Of a DNA stretch of 64,000 nt, positions 33,044 to 44,888 are shown in pieces (positions within the stretch are counted from its first letter, which is position 1; the number at the start of each line of letters is the position of its first letter). Position numbers and translations under genes: made by a program. The notes beneath the pieces are model-generated. The model did no database searches. It was given only the letters and a program-made list of their open reading frames with translations, and was not told the origin of the DNA. Source of the DNA: Craterostigma plantagineum (lineage: Eukaryota > Streptophyta > Magnoliopsida > Lamiales > Linderniaceae); assembly GCA_027422505.1 (NCBI GenBank), contig JAPQWV010000498.1, forward strand, positions 372,001-436,000. Direction: 5' to 3'.

Positions 33044-35149
33044 TCACCAGTAATCACCACAAGAGCAAATCCCATCCTTGAAATGATGAAATCTGCTGCC
33101 ATCCCTCATAACAATGTCCCTATCGTACGCCTTCGAAATCATCTTCATCACACAATGACAGTCATTGCATATCCTATGGCTCTGCACAAGCTGCAATGGA
33201 GTCGAATCCTCGGTGCTCATCAGCCCAAAAGAAACCGCCAGCTTTTCGCTGTGGTGCGTCGACATGCTCTGCTCCCTTTCGTCCACGTCGGGCAGCAAAC
33301 TCCTCCCCTCGGGCAGGTACCCGTCCCTCGAAATCCTAAGCATAATCTCCTCCAATTTCCCGTAAATCTCATCCGTCTGAAAATGGGACTTATCCGCCGT
33401 AAAGAAGACATAAGGCTTTTTCCTTACCTCAATCCAAGTACAAGCAGGCATCATCCTCAGACCCTTTGCCCTAAGCGTCTGAAAAACTCGGGCAGCTTCC
33501 TCATATTTTCCAGCACCGTTGTAGATGTTGAGAAGGACGACGTAGTTCGAAAGCTTCTCTGGCTCCATGCCATAAAGCTTCTCAGCTGCGAATTTCCCGA
33601 GCTCGAAATTCTTGTGGGCCCGACAAGCAGTGAGAAGGGCGGCCCACATGTTGATCGTGGGCTCTAAAGGCCCGTTTTTTATCAGCGAAAAGGCCTCGTC
33701 GAGCAGGCCCTCTCGGCCCAACAGCTCGACCATGCAGGCGTAGTGCATGGCCCGAGGCTTCACCTTGAAATCACGGCTCATCGATTCGAAGATTTCCCAC
33801 CCAATTTCTGACAGGCCCGAGTAGCAGCACGCCGACAGGACTGCGAGGAAAGTCACGTGATTGGGCGCCATTTTTCCTCGCACCATTCGTTCGAACAGCT
33901 CTACAGCTTCGGGCCCACGCCCGTGGTTTCCATAGCCCGAGATCAAGGCGTTCCACGAGACTATGTTCTTTTGGGGCATCTTTTCGAAGACGTGCCTGGC
34001 GTCCTCTATTCTCCCCCATTTGCTGTAGAAGTCGACGAGCGCTGTGTTGGCTACTATGTCGAGGCCGAAACCGTTTCTGACAAGGCTGGCGTGGGCTTGC
34101 TTGGCGTGCTCTAACGAGGCCAGCCTTGTGCATACTCGAATGATGATCGAGTAGGTGAAATGGTCCATTTTGACGCCTGAATCTTGCATTTCGTAGTACA
34201 TGCGCAAGGCTTCTTCGCTGAAGCCGTGGAGGGCATAGCCTGCGATGATGCTGTTCCAAGCTACTGTGGTTTTCTCGGGCATTTTGTCGAATACAGATCG
34301 AGCGTTTTCAATGCAGCCACACTTGCTGTACATGTCGATCAACGAGCAAGAAATGAACGCATCGCTGCTCAGGCCCGTTTTTAATGCGATTGAGTGGATC
34401 TGTTTTCCGGGGTAAATAAATCCCAGGCCAGTCGAAGCTCGGATCATGCTAGCCAGAGATCGAGAGCCCACGTCTAAGTTTTCCTCCCACATAGTTAAGA
34501 AGAGCCTAAATGCATCTAAGTAATCGCCTGAGTCCACTAATCCCATGATAATGGTGTTCCACGAAACGACATTTCTTTCAGGCATTTCTTCGAACAGCTT
34601 GCGAGCGTCGATCATCATCCCGCACTTCACGTGCATTAACAGAACTCTGTTCATCAGATACAAATCCATGTCTACCTCAGAATCAAGCATGCTTCTAAAC
34701 ACTCTCTTCACACCTCTAATTGACCTCGATCCAATACAAGCACCGACCAAAGCATCGTAAGTACCGGCGCCGATATCAGCAGCATTTTCACATTCCAAAA
34801 TCTCGAATAACTCAAGAGCTTCATTGTACCTTTTGCAAAGCACTAACTTTTCTATCTGCCCACAAATCCAAGGACTGAAGGAAGAATCTTTAGAATGAGA
34901 TTCGCCGGGAAAACGCTCTCTATCGATCTTCACAAATTTTTCCTCCTTTCTCAGGTGCTTAGGTGCTGGCCTCGGTCTTAATCCCTGATCCAGCAAAGAA
35001 CAACGAAATTTGAACAACGAAGCTTTGCTACTCCTCTTTTTCAGTGAAAAGTTCTCGTAAAGATGAATTTTTTGCTTGCCGGCGTTTATCAGCGAGCATG
35101 CGTATCCGTAGCTGTTCTGAATTTGATCTAGTGGTAATGAGATATCCAT
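33044..35149 (-). CDS. PLS-class DYW pentatricopeptide repeat protein, copy 2
   Basis: 701-aa intronless ORF identical in protein to the one at 4091-6196: transit-peptide-like N-terminus, PLS repeats, E/E+ motifs and a DYW domain with HHSEKLA, CNDC and terminal GDYW. PPR editing factors are normally single-copy, so a perfect second copy is unusual and points to a very young duplication or to uncollapsed alleles. Confidence 0.93.
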   Translation of the reverse strand: MDISLPLDQIQNSYGYACSLINAGKQKIHLYENFSLKKRSSKASLFKFRCSLLDQGLRPRPAPKHLRKEEKFVKIDRERFPGESHSKDSSFSPWICGQIEKLVLCKRYNEALELFEILECENAADIGAGTYDALVGACIGSRSIRGVKRVFRSMLDSEVDMDLYLMNRVLLMHVKCGMMIDARKLFEEMPERNVVSWNTIIMGLVDSGDYLDAFRLFLTMWEENLDVGSRSLASMIRASTGLGFIYPGKQIHSIALKTGLSSDAFISCSLIDMYSKCGCIENARSVFDKMPEKTTVAWNSIIAGYALHGFSEEALRMYYEMQDSGVKMDHFTYSIIIRVCTRLASLEHAKQAHASLVRNGFGLDIVANTALVDFYSKWGRIEDARHVFEKMPQKNIVSWNALISGYGNHGRGPEAVELFERMVRGKMAPNHVTFLAVLSACCYSGLSEIGWEIFESMSRDFKVKPRAMHYACMVELLGREGLLDEAFSLIKNGPLEPTINMWAALLTACRAHKNFELGKFAAEKLYGMEPEKLSNYVVLLNIYNGAGKYEEAARVFQTLRAKGLRMMPACTWIEVRKKPYVFFTADKSHFQTDEIYGKLEEIMLRISRDGYLPEGRSLLPDVDEREQSMSTHHSEKLAVSFGLMSTEDSTPLQLVQSHRICNDCHCVMKMISKAYDRDIVMRDGSRFHHFKDGICSCGDYW

Positions 35150-35551
35150 CTGGGAAGCAATGAAGATGGAAACGGCACTGAACTCTAAATTGCTCGATGA
35201 GATGAGATCTTATATTTGCGTTGTTACATTTACGACATACTTCTTTGAGTTGTCCGAATGTCCAGGTTTGGGCTTTGCAAGTTCCGCCAAAGTAGTTTGG
35301 TGGTTAGTTCAAGTGAACTGATCGACCAAATTATAGTAGCGGACATTAAATTATTTATGGCTATATATATATATATATATAAATATTTAGGGACATTAAA
35401 TTATTTATGGCTATATATATATATTCTGCCTGCACTGCACTAAGTTTAATTGGATTCCTACTTTCTTGTGGGACCAACTACAATGATCATCGTTTTCCCA
35501 TTTTACATGCAGATGATACGGGTGTTTTCAAACCCATTACCTCAACATGGT

Positions 35552-35589
<38 letters not shown>
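35150..35589. other. PPR upstream region and (TA)n, copy 2
   Basis: Counterpart of 6197-6636. The (TA)n tract ends at the LINE start. No gene seen. Confidence 0.5.
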
Positions 35590-35592
<3 letters not shown>

Positions 35593-37460
35593 GGCGAAGC
35601 AGGCATGGCGGCTGATGACGCGACCCGATACCCTTGTCTCAAGAATATTTAGGGCTAAGTACTACCCGAATCAAGATATCCTGGAGGCGAATCTTGGTCA
35701 TAAACCATCACTGACATGGCGTGGGATCTTCTCAGCGTGCGAGGTTCTTCGAGCGGGGTATCGATGTCAAATAGGTAATGGTTGTTCTGTCAAGGTCTGG
35801 GGCGAACCGTGGCTTCCACGAGCATATATGCCGAAAGTTGTCTCGCCGCCAATTCCAGGCTTTGAAGAATTACGAGTTTCTGACCTCGATCTTCTCGACC
35901 AGGTACATGGAATACTTCGCTAATCCGAGCTTTATTTTTACCAATGGATGCAGAGTCTATCCTTGGCTGTCCACGTAGTTCATTGGGTGCTTCATATAGA
36001 CGAGTGTGGGGTTTCTCGAAGGATGGCATTTTCTCCGTGAAATCAGCATATTGGGTTTCTCGCATGATTCACGGGACTCCAACGGCGGCTTCCTCCTCAT
36101 CTCCGCCTATGTGGAAGTTCATTTGGAATGCTGACACACCACCCCGAGTCAAGCTGCTTGCATGGAGACTCGGTCGAAATCTGCTACCGACGGCGGCAAA
36201 TCTCGAATCTCGCCATTATATAGCCGACCCCTCGTGTAGGCGTTGTGGGTTTGCATGGGAAGATGACCGCCATGTGTTTCTAAATTGTCCAAACTCAAAA
36301 GCTTTTTGGGTCCGATCGCTATTGGATGGAATAAAATCCATTAGAAGAAACAGAAAGTGAACAATGCCGATGCAAGTTGGGTCGGGAAATGCGAAGAGTG
36401 TTGACTCACTCACCGTAACTTGTGCTTGTTAGATCTCGCAAAGGTTGATGATACGATCCCAATAAATTAATTATTTTTCCTTAATAGTGCAAAAAGCTAA
36501 TTCACCAATCTCTACTCTTTAGTAAGTTAAAATCAATGACAGTGATGGATCCAAAGTTACTGCTGTCGATGTATTAACAAGAAATTCATACAATAATACT
36601 AAATACAAAAGAATAAGGAAAAAACAAAAGAAGAAAGACACAGAAGGCATGCTTATGTTGGTTAGCTAGCCGTCGATGTAAGCCCAGCCCAACCGATCGC
36701 CGATTCCGTACGCTAAAATTCGCAATTGGTCGACATCGGCTGTGGCATGGTTGCGGGATATGCACGAGATTATGACGAATGCGGAATTTGCTCTCTTTCT
36801 AAGCCACTGTTGGGCGCTCTGGGATGTGCGGAACAGATTTACGATGGGAAACGAAGCGTTCACTGTGGAACAAGCTTCATCAAGGGCGATTGCGATGCTT
36901 TTTCGAGAGGACCGAATAGAGGATCAAAGCAGGACCGGGTTTCCGCCCGATCTTGGTAAATTGTCAAAGCCTAATCATAATTTTATCAAATTGAATTTTG
37001 ATGGTGCTATTCACAAGGGGAGGAAGGGAGCGTCAGTCGGTGTCGTTGCTCGTGATTATGAGGGTCGTTGCATTGAGTGGTGGTCGAAATTCTTTCACGG
37101 AGTCTTCGAGCCTGAGACAATTGAAACAATGGCGGCGCGTCTGGCCTTTGAGGTTGCACATCAAAGGGGATGGATGCAAATTATTATCGAGGGGGACTGT
37201 CGAACAGTGATTTCGAATCTAAAAAATAGAAGTATTGCTTCACTTCGTGCGGGCTGCATTCTCAATGATTGTGTCTCTTTGTTATCGTTTTTCTTTTCGG
37301 TTAACTTTTCATTTGTTAAGAGAGAATGTAACTCGGTAGCTCACTATTTAGCTAAGGTGTTGGGATTTGATTGGGAAGGTTGTTCTACGCCGACCCAGGC
37401 TATGGCGAACCTGTTACGTTATGATATTAATTGAAAAAAGTTTTACTTTAAAAAAAAAAA

Positions 37461-37462
<2 letters not shown>
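35590..37462 (+). mobile_element. 5'-truncated LINE (zf-RVT and RNase H-like region), copy 2
   Basis: The same remnant as 6637-8508, at the same position relative to the PPR and CYP94B genes. It has the same frame breaks, the same zf-RVT and RNase H-like modules, and poly(A) at 37450-37462. It came along with the block and is not an independent insertion. Confidence 0.88.
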
Positions 37463-37495
<33 letters not shown>

Positions 37496-37926
37496 TTAAG
37501 AGAAACGTGAATTGGTTTTTGTTCCATCGCCATCATTGATCATAAGAAAAGGTGTGGAATTAGTCCAACATCTTGAAATATGCGGTTTCAGTTCAACATA
37601 TTCAATTGGTCAACTCAAAATACGTCGGCTCATTAAACAAAAAAGTTTCCTTTGGATTCTTTTGTATTAAATGTTGGAGGAAGAATATTAAAAAAAGAAA
37701 TACAAAGAAGATATATGTACTTTATTAGCAGTCTGTTCAATTCAAAATAGGTGTAATTTGTAAAAAACGAGTATTATTAGTCAATTCAAGAAGAAGGTTC
37801 TAATAGTATACATATTTTCTCTTCATTTAAAAATTCTCTGACACATTAATAATAAAAAAAAAGGAAAACGAAGAACAAATAGCCAATTCAACAGTCAACA
37901 AAGCAAATCGTAACCTACGACCGTCA
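37463..37926. other. Spacer downstream of LINE and CYP94B, copy 2
   Basis: Counterpart of 8509-8970. The (TA)n length differs slightly. No gene seen. Confidence 0.5.
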
Positions 37927-39546
37927 TCATCGCAGCCTCCTCGGCCGAACCCTGACCTTAAACCCGCCGGCCATATAAGCCGTGAGCATGGGAACAAAAA
38001 CCGGCCGGTCCTCACTAACAGGGACAAGCTCGAACCGGCTAAGAACCGAAGCCACCACATACTTCATCTGCACAAAAGCCATCTCCTTCCCCAAACAAAC
38101 CCTAGGTCCCGCCTGAAAAACTGGAAACTTGAAAGGGCTCATGGGTCCGATCTCAAGGCCGTCCTCGCCGAGCCACCGCTCGGGCCTAAACTCCGGCCAG
38201 TCGTCGCCCCAAAGCTCGACCATCCTTCCCATTCCATACGGAAAGTACGTGACGCGGTTCCCTTTATAAACCCTGGTGCCGTCCGGCAAAACGTCGTCGC
38301 CGGCGGCGTGCTTTGAGTCCCAGACCACCGGCGGGTAGAGCCTCATGGACTCGCATAGGCAAGCCTTGACGTACTTCATCTCCTTTAGTTCGTCGAAGCC
38401 CAGGTTTTTGTGGGACGTGATTTCCTTTACCAGCTTCTCCTCGACCCGTGGGTGCCACGTCAGCAGCCAGAAGAGCCACGTCAGCGCCGCCGAAGTGGTG
38501 TCTCGCCCGGCCATCAAGAAGCTTATCACCATGTCCCTGACCATGTCGTCGCTCAGCCCAGCTTCCAAGAATCTCGACAGTAGATCGCCGTCGTCGTTTT
38601 TGTAATTGTTACTGTATCTTTTTTTATTATTGCAGCTAGTCGTGGGAGCGGTAGCTGATGGTGTAATGATTTCCTTTTCTCCGTCGTCTTTTTCGATTCT
38701 CTTGGTCTTGATTATGTCAGAGACGCATGCATGCACCGCAGAAACTGCCTTCTTCAATTCTCTCTCCGTCCCCAAGTTCAAAGCCCTCTTCACCTTCCAA
38801 ACGGCGGCCACCGGCGCCGCCCCTCTCACGGCGGAGAACTCAGACGCCCTGTCGAAAGCCACCGCGAGAGGCGGCGGAGGTTTCGAGAGGTCCAAGCAGT
38901 TTGGGTCCATCCCTAAGGAGACTCTGCAAATGGTGTCGAAAGAGAACCTCCTCAGCAAATCTTGCATGTCGACGACCGCAGCACCACCTTCATCTCCGCC
39001 GGCGCCTCCACCACCGCCGCCCGCCGCCTTGGAGAGAGCAGGCACAAGTCTACAGTGTACCTCGTGTTCTAACACGCCGACGAGGAAGTCTCTGAGGGAC
39101 CTCGTCGTGAACTCGTGGCTAGCCAGCTTCCTCTGCAGGTGCCACGTGTCTCCGTCGGAGTTGAAGATTCCGACCCCGAGAAAGTCGCCCAAGAGATCGG
39201 AGAACTGCTTTCCCTTGGGGAAATTCGAAAAATTGGTCTTGAGAACGTATTCCACGTTGCGTGGGTTTGCCGTGACGATCGTCCTCGGCGCGCCAAGGCG
39301 GTGCAAAACTATCGTCTGCGTCTTAGATTCCGACAAGAGATCCACGTACCAGCCCAGCAAACGGTGTCGGTTTCTGTAGAAGGAGATCAAGCTTTTGAGG
39401 CTCGGAACGACGTCGTACGATCGAAGGATGAGTTTCTTCAGTTTGAGGCTTAGTTTGTTGGTTGAAAGAAGCAGTAATGGCGACGAATGTAGTGAAGAAA
39501 CGACGAGGAATATCAACAGTGAGAGAATGAAGAGAAGAGCTGCCAT
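37927..39546 (-). CDS. CYP94B: Cytochrome P450 CYP94B, copy 2
   Basis: 539 aa from the ATG at 39546. All P450 motifs are as in copy 1: AGRDTTSA, ESMR, PERW, and FQAGPRVCLG with Cys484. The only protein difference noticed is Gly to Ala in the Gly-rich insertion (DEGGAAVV here, DEGGGAVV in copy 1), caused by one C/G change near 38982. If both copies are real and expressed, JA-Ile-inactivating capacity would be doubled by dosage; that is inference. The TATA box with its embedded upstream ATG is at 39637-39644 and the G-box is at 39803-39808. Confidence 0.93.
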   Translation of the reverse strand: MAALLFILSLLIFLVVSSLHSSPLLLLSTNKLSLKLKKLILRSYDVVPSLKSLISFYRNRHRLLGWYVDLLSESKTQTIVLHRLGAPRTIVTANPRNVEYVLKTNFSNFPKGKQFSDLLGDFLGVGIFNSDGDTWHLQRKLASHEFTTRSLRDFLVGVLEHEVHCRLVPALSKAAGGGGGGAGGDEGGAAVVDMQDLLRRFSFDTICRVSLGMDPNCLDLSKPPPPLAVAFDRASEFSAVRGAAPVAAVWKVKRALNLGTERELKKAVSAVHACVSDIIKTKRIEKDDGEKEIITPSATAPTTSCNNKKRYSNNYKNDDGDLLSRFLEAGLSDDMVRDMVISFLMAGRDTTSAALTWLFWLLTWHPRVEEKLVKEITSHKNLGFDELKEMKYVKACLCESMRLYPPVVWDSKHAAGDDVLPDGTRVYKGNRVTYFPYGMGRMVELWGDDWPEFRPERWLGEDGLEIGPMSPFKFPVFQAGPRVCLGKEMAFVQMKYVVASVLSRFELVPVSEDRPVFVPMLTAYMAGGFKVRVRPRRLR

Positions 39547-39636
39547 CTTTGTAGAGTGTGAGAAAGGAAGGTAAGAGATAGAGAGAAGGCTTAATTGAGT
39601 TGAGGAGTGTGAGCTGAAAGAAATCAAGTGAGATGA

Positions 39637-39644
39637 CATTTATA
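39637..39644 (-). promoter_or_regulatory. TATA box of CYP94B, copy 2
   Basis: TATAAATG, identical in sequence and spacing to copy 1. Confidence 0.75.
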
Positions 39645-39802
39645 CGCGCACGCAAGAAAGGTGATATGCAGAAAGAGATATAAAACAACTTTTTCTTTTT
39701 TCACACGTTTTTCTTTGGGGGAAAGGAAATGAACAAAATTTGCTCGAGATTTTTGGAGTTTCACCTTTTTCACGGCCATTTTTGCGGCGGTCTGACTCTG
39801 AG

Positions 39803-39808
39803 CACGTG
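39803..39808. promoter_or_regulatory. G-box CACGTG upstream of CYP94B, copy 2
   Basis: Same position relative to the gene as in copy 1. A candidate MYC2-type site. Confidence 0.55.
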
Positions 39809-41038
39809 GTGGAATTAGGGGCTGTCTTTTCTTTCCAAGTCTAACTAAACAGCTTCGAGATGTCCACGGTTGTGGAAAAAACCGCAACGTGCTTAATTGT
39901 AAGAATAAGTTGTATCCAACTATGTTGATTAAAAAATTACGTCTTGATCTGTCTCAAAAGATTGATTCAATCAATTTTGTACTGTGTACTCCACCACATA
40001 CTAATAAGAGCAATTAATGACGAAAAAGACTTGTAATATATCTAAGATGTTATCGACATATATGGGTTGCAAGTCGAAATGAAGAATTATAGCTTAGTCA
40101 AACCTTGGTTATGTTTTCTTTCAAGTTGTACGGATGATTTATTAAAATCAAACCAAGTGTTTCCAATATTCAACCTTGACCGTAAGGTGCTTTTGGTTAC
40201 TGGTTTGCATCTTGACGTTGCTTTCAATAATATAATAAGAAACATAGAATATAAAAAGAGCGAGAACGATACACCATATAGTTCGTATCTTATCGGAATT
40301 CAAATTAATCTCTCCTTAATCTAGAATGGATTCGTGATTGAAATTAAAATTAAACTAGCCGACTTTGTCCGGCCGAATATTATATTGAGATTTCCCTATT
40401 GAAAAGGCAGCTGGGCTGGGGGAACTTGTGTTATGTCGACGTCTAACAACTTTATATACTTGCCACACATTTTTATTTATTACGTTTGGATTTCATTTCT
40501 TTTTGGTATATCTTTTCAATAGCCGGTGCATAGTTGATATCGATTCGATAGTATGCGATATGGATACGAATTACGATCCCTTTCAAAGAATTCATAAAAT
40601 TCTTTTCTCTAAATCTTTGTAATTTTGTCACCTCGTCCTTGAAAGATTTTCATATTTTATTCGGCATCAGTCTTAGTCTCCAAGCAGGCGAGTCTCAGTA
40701 AGACTGCATTCTTTAACTTTTTTACTTCACATGATTGCCAGCTTGATTATTGAAAATCGTATCATTTTATATCTACAGACATATAACAGGTCATTGGATA
40801 CGTCATATTATGAAATTCGCCATTCATTATAAGAAAAAATGACTGCCACGAAAAAATCTGCGAACAGATGATTAAAACTCGCTCCAAAGAAGTGTCTTGA
40901 TCATACATCCGAATATTGGGTCAAAACATTTAATAAAAGTAGAAACATAAGAGAACGAGCAGTAGTAAATAAAGAGGGCAAAGGACTCCATCTCTATAGA
41001 TGGTAGTCAATGCAAAACAGTTTATATGGATCCATCCT
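39809..41038. other. Spacer between CYP94B and EF-1-delta, copy 2
   Basis: Counterpart of 10853-12082, including the EF-1-delta 3' UTR. No gene seen. Confidence 0.5.
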
Positions 41039-42620
41039 TCCTGCAAAATGTGCAAGAGATTGAAAATTCAGGAAAAAAAATCAAGAACAATGATGGAATA
41101 ATCGACCCTTTTTTAGGGGGGAAAAAAGAAATCTTCTTGATGTATGACGACTTACAGATCTTGTTGAAAGCGACGATGTCGACGCTCTGAACGTGTTCGT
41201 TTATTGGTTCAGCTGTGAGATAATCTTCGATGAGGTTGTCGACGGACACAAGGTCATCAACAATGGTGATCATTATCTGCAGCTTCTTTATACCATATCC
41301 CACGGGGACGAGTTTAGCTGCAAGAAAGGAAACATAAATGAACTTGTAACTCGAGCATTTTCAATTTCAACCACAGATGTGGGACTACAATGAATTTCAG
41401 GAAAAACTGATAAATGAAATGCAAATGATTGCCAAATGCCAAGAAGAGTTGAAAGGCTTACATGCTCCCCAGAGTAGACCTTCCATCTGAATGCTTCTGA
41501 CTGCTTCCTCGAGCTTTTTCATATCAGTTTCATCGTCCCATGGTTTGACGTCCAAAAGTACAGAGGACTTGCCGCCTAGAGGAAAATACCAGGGACACAA
41601 TTTATGGACAAACGTACTTATGTTAAAATCGAATAAAAAGAATGTGATGGTATAAGTCTGAACTGAACTAACTTTCTTTCTTTTTCCCAGAAGCCTTCAC
41701 AGCTGCTGCACGCTCTTCAGCAGCCTTCTTCTCTTCCTCGGTCTCCTCGCCGAACAAATCAACATCGTCGTCGTCCTCCTCCTCCTCAGCAGCAGCAGCC
41801 TGAGATCAACATCCCTCAATTATGTAAGATCCTTGACTTTGATTATTGAACTAAACCTTAGATGAACTACAAAAGGACGAGAAAACTAAATGGGAATAAG
41901 CAATAGTTGAATGCAGCGAGGGCAAATTTATGAATTTCACACAGGTAATAATAGTAAAAGAAACTAATAAAACTAGTCAATTGCATTACCTTAGTGTCGG
42001 CGGCAGGTGGAGTAGCGACTGCCTCTACTGATCCCGAGATTGTCACACCGCATCCTTCCCCAGATACTCCACTTCAAACAGATGATTATAAAAGTAAACA
42101 AACGTAGTACGGTACATGTTTAAAACTCTTACATCATATAACAAGAGTGTTGAGTACATACGAGATCCTCAGCAATGCATCAATGTGGTTGTACCACCGC
42201 GATACATTGACGTATTGAGACGATGGAGGTTTGGCGAGCGCAGCATAAACCGTGAGATCATCTTTGGAAGCTTGATACCTGGAATAATCATAACGTACGT
42301 AATGTTAAGCTACAAATCCTCAGACACGTGGTAAATTCTGAAACTCTAATCCAAAATTTATCAATCCAAACAAATCAGAAACATTGTCATACAACGCCGT
42401 GCGAATCCTCAATTTTATAAGAATTAATCGAAAAGTTAAACTGAGAACAGCTCAAAAACCACATACGCACGCTCTAGATCTGCTCTTCTGATCTGATTCA
42501 CACAAAAAGTAAAAAAAAAAAAAAAGAGACTAACCCAGTGATGTAACTGCGAGACAGAAGATACTCGTCGAGTTTCTTGAGGCCAGAATCCGAGGTGACA
42601 TCGCCGAATGTTACAGCCAT
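41039..42620 (-). CDS. Elongation factor 1-delta (eEF1B beta-type guanine exchange subunit), complete
   Basis: Seven exons: 42535-42620, 42162-42278, 41990-42071, 41673-41799, 41462-41575, 41156-41317, and 41039-41040 (only the GA of the stop). All phases agree and give 229 aa. The N-terminal GST-like region runs [20 protein letters not shown] to [13 protein letters not shown]. An acidic linker follows ([15 protein letters not shown]), then a Lys/Glu-rich stretch, then the exchange domain ([45 protein letters not shown]). The protein reloads eEF1A with GTP in the cytosol. Wording matches plant EF-1-delta 1/2. The duplicated block stops in its fifth intron (41410), so exons 1-5 are single-copy. 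The promoter has a telo-box and site-II elements. Confidence 0.95.
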
Positions 42621-42633
42621 TGTGATTGAAGGA

Positions 42634-42769
42634 TTAGGGTTCTCTGCAACTATGAGTCGTCTCTAATCTAGTGAGCAACGGCCAGTATGGAAAGATGTTG
42701 TCGATGACTCTCATCTAGGTTTCTTCGTGGGCTTTTATTGGGCTGATTGGATACAATAACTAATGGGCC
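42634..42769. promoter_or_regulatory. Telo-box and site-II cluster in the EF-1-delta promoter
   Basis: Telo-box AACCCTAA (complement at 42634-42641) lies 14 bases above the start codon. TGGGCT/TGGGCC motifs are at 42728-42733, 42739-42744 and 42764-42769. This pairing is known from plant translation-machinery genes (telo-box with TCP-bound site II), so growth-linked expression is expected. The same stretch could serve the divergent DUF3339 gene. Confidence 0.65.
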
Positions 42770-43094
42770 AAAGCTCAAATGGCCGAAGTGGACAAAATAA
42801 TTTCGCGCGAGGGACAAGTTTGAGAAGTAAAACCAACCTCATTCATTGAATTAAACAGCTTTATTACATTTATTAACAAGATATAAGCATCTCATGAATC
42901 CAAAATCCAAAGCAAAGCAACTAATATTCCATTTCCTTCTTACAAGAAAAAAGCTCGACTCAAGCATCTCTTTCGATCCTCCTTACCCAGAATAAAAAAG
43001 GCCTCACCAAGCCCGAAATGAACAACAGTTTGCACGAAATTATTGAAATTTGGAAAGAACGAAAGAGAGAAAGAAGAATTTTGATTTTATAAGT

Positions 43095-43304
43095 ATGTTG
43101 GATTGGGCACCAATCGTAGTGGGGTTGATCCTATTCGTTCTGCTATCACCAGGCATTTTATTACAGATTCCAGGGAATACAAAGCCAGTTGAGTTCGGAA
43201 GCTTCACCACCAATGGAAAATCTGTCATCATTCATACTTTGCTGTTTTTTGGAATATTCACCATTGTAATAATGGCTCTGCGCTTTCGCGTGTATTTTGG
43301 TTAG
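43095..43304 (+). CDS. DUF3339 small membrane protein
   Basis: 69 aa from the ATG at 43095 (MLDWAPIVVGLILFVLLSPG). Two hydrophobic segments flank a polar loop with QIPGNTKPVEFGSF and TNGKSVIIHTLLFF. This is the standard arrangement and length of the plant DUF3339 family, single-exon proteins of unknown function, probably in endomembranes. The frame extends upstream only through non-ATG codons. Its start is 475 bp from that of the divergent EF-1-delta gene. Confidence 0.88.
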   Translation: MLDWAPIVVGLILFVLLSPGILLQIPGNTKPVEFGSFTTNGKSVIIHTLLFFGIFTIVIMALRFRVYFG

Positions 43305-44888
43305 TTTTTCTTTAACATCTTCGAGTTTGTGTTCGCGCCTTTTTTTTTTTTCTTTTTCTTTTAACGAGGCTTTGAAGATTCACCATGTTGAGATCTTTTT
43401 TATACATTCTCTCACTAATGAACATGTGTACATATATGTATCGTGTGGCGATGCAATCGAATGAAATCATGATCTGTCTCACTTTTTTATCTCACCCTAT
43501 GTCCCAAAATACTAAATTTAAAAATTAATAATCCTTACTAATACAGAAAAATATAATATATGGATATCATTTCGACCATCATAAAATATTTTTACGAATA
43601 AATTGGTGATATTTATATGTTTTTATCTGATATATCACATAAAATAATAGTGATTTTGTGAATTATGGAATTAAAAGAATTTAAAAGTAGATGGAAAATG
43701 TGTTAACCACTAGATCAAAAATTCAATGGCTATGATTAAGTGGGACACGTACAAAGTGGGACAGACGATTTCAGATTCAATAAGCTTGAGATCAATGTCG
43801 ACATATTCAACACCTAAAAGGTATGACTTAATATATATGCACGATGTTGGTAAGTTTCAAACTGAAGAACTCATTAGATATCCACTAAGATCAATGTATA
43901 TTTACTATATGAATATGGATTCGTTTCTAATTCGTTTATTTTGTATTCTCTTGTATAATTTGCAATTAGAGTCTTCGAATTCATATTATCCCAAGGGACG
44001 TAACAACTATTAGTCCATTGGGATTGTTGGGAACTGGGAAGTATAATAAAAAGTTGGCTATCCTTGTTTGTAAACTTGTAACGATAATAAAATCCAAAAA
44101 ACGGTAATAATTGACGTAAATGGGCCTATTGGGTTGAATAATATTCATATTGTTCTCATTCTCCTACACCACTTTTTTTTATTATTATTTCAGATGTTTT
44201 TATAAACAAAACTAAATTAGCAATAGCATTCATATTTTCGTTTTGTTTGGTTGTTTGATGCTCCGTGTGAGCCTTGTTTTCTCTACCAGGTTGATATCAC
44301 TGGAGAGACCTCTTGGGTTATTTAGCCCTGTATCTTTGTTTATGATAATGAAGCTATCGTTTCTGGTAAAAAAAAAAAAATCATATCTTCAAAAACTGAC
44401 GTGGAAGTCTTTAAATTTTTCATATATTAATTATTAACCTAAAATGAAAGCTATTGCTTTATTTCTTGATCCTGGCGCATTGCTGCTGACTGCGACGCAA
44501 TATTTTATGATAGTTGGAGAAAAAGGAACACATGGCATCAAAGTCTTCTTACATCCATCGTTCGATCAACACGTATTGATTACCACACGTCTCTTTTTTT
44601 GTTTTGTTTCCGCAAATGTACAATCTTATGTTATAATTAATAATTACTGCTTTAATTTATCTCGTATTAACTTGCTTTATTCCTCCCCAACAGATTATTA
44701 ATGCTAATTGTGCAAATCATGCAATGCATATTTACATACCCAAACCCACAGGTGCCGCATGCCCTTGAATTATAAAAGTAAAATATTTATTCAAATTCTC
44801 GATTTTCAAATAACTCGTTATTATTATATACGTAGGCAAGTTAGTGCAACGTGTTTGTTTTATGTTCTCATTTTATGGATATTGGATA
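43305..44888. other. AT-rich spacer left of the solo LTR
   Basis: No gene supported. Frames at 43726-44013 and 44444-44701 lack recognisable motifs and match the local AT-rich composition. Confidence 0.5.

Noticed and set aside
30228..39546. Treating the second GDSL-PPR-CYP94B set as an ancient paralogous cluster
   Set aside because: Spacers, introns and the LINE are as similar as the coding regions, so the copies are very recent or are alleles.
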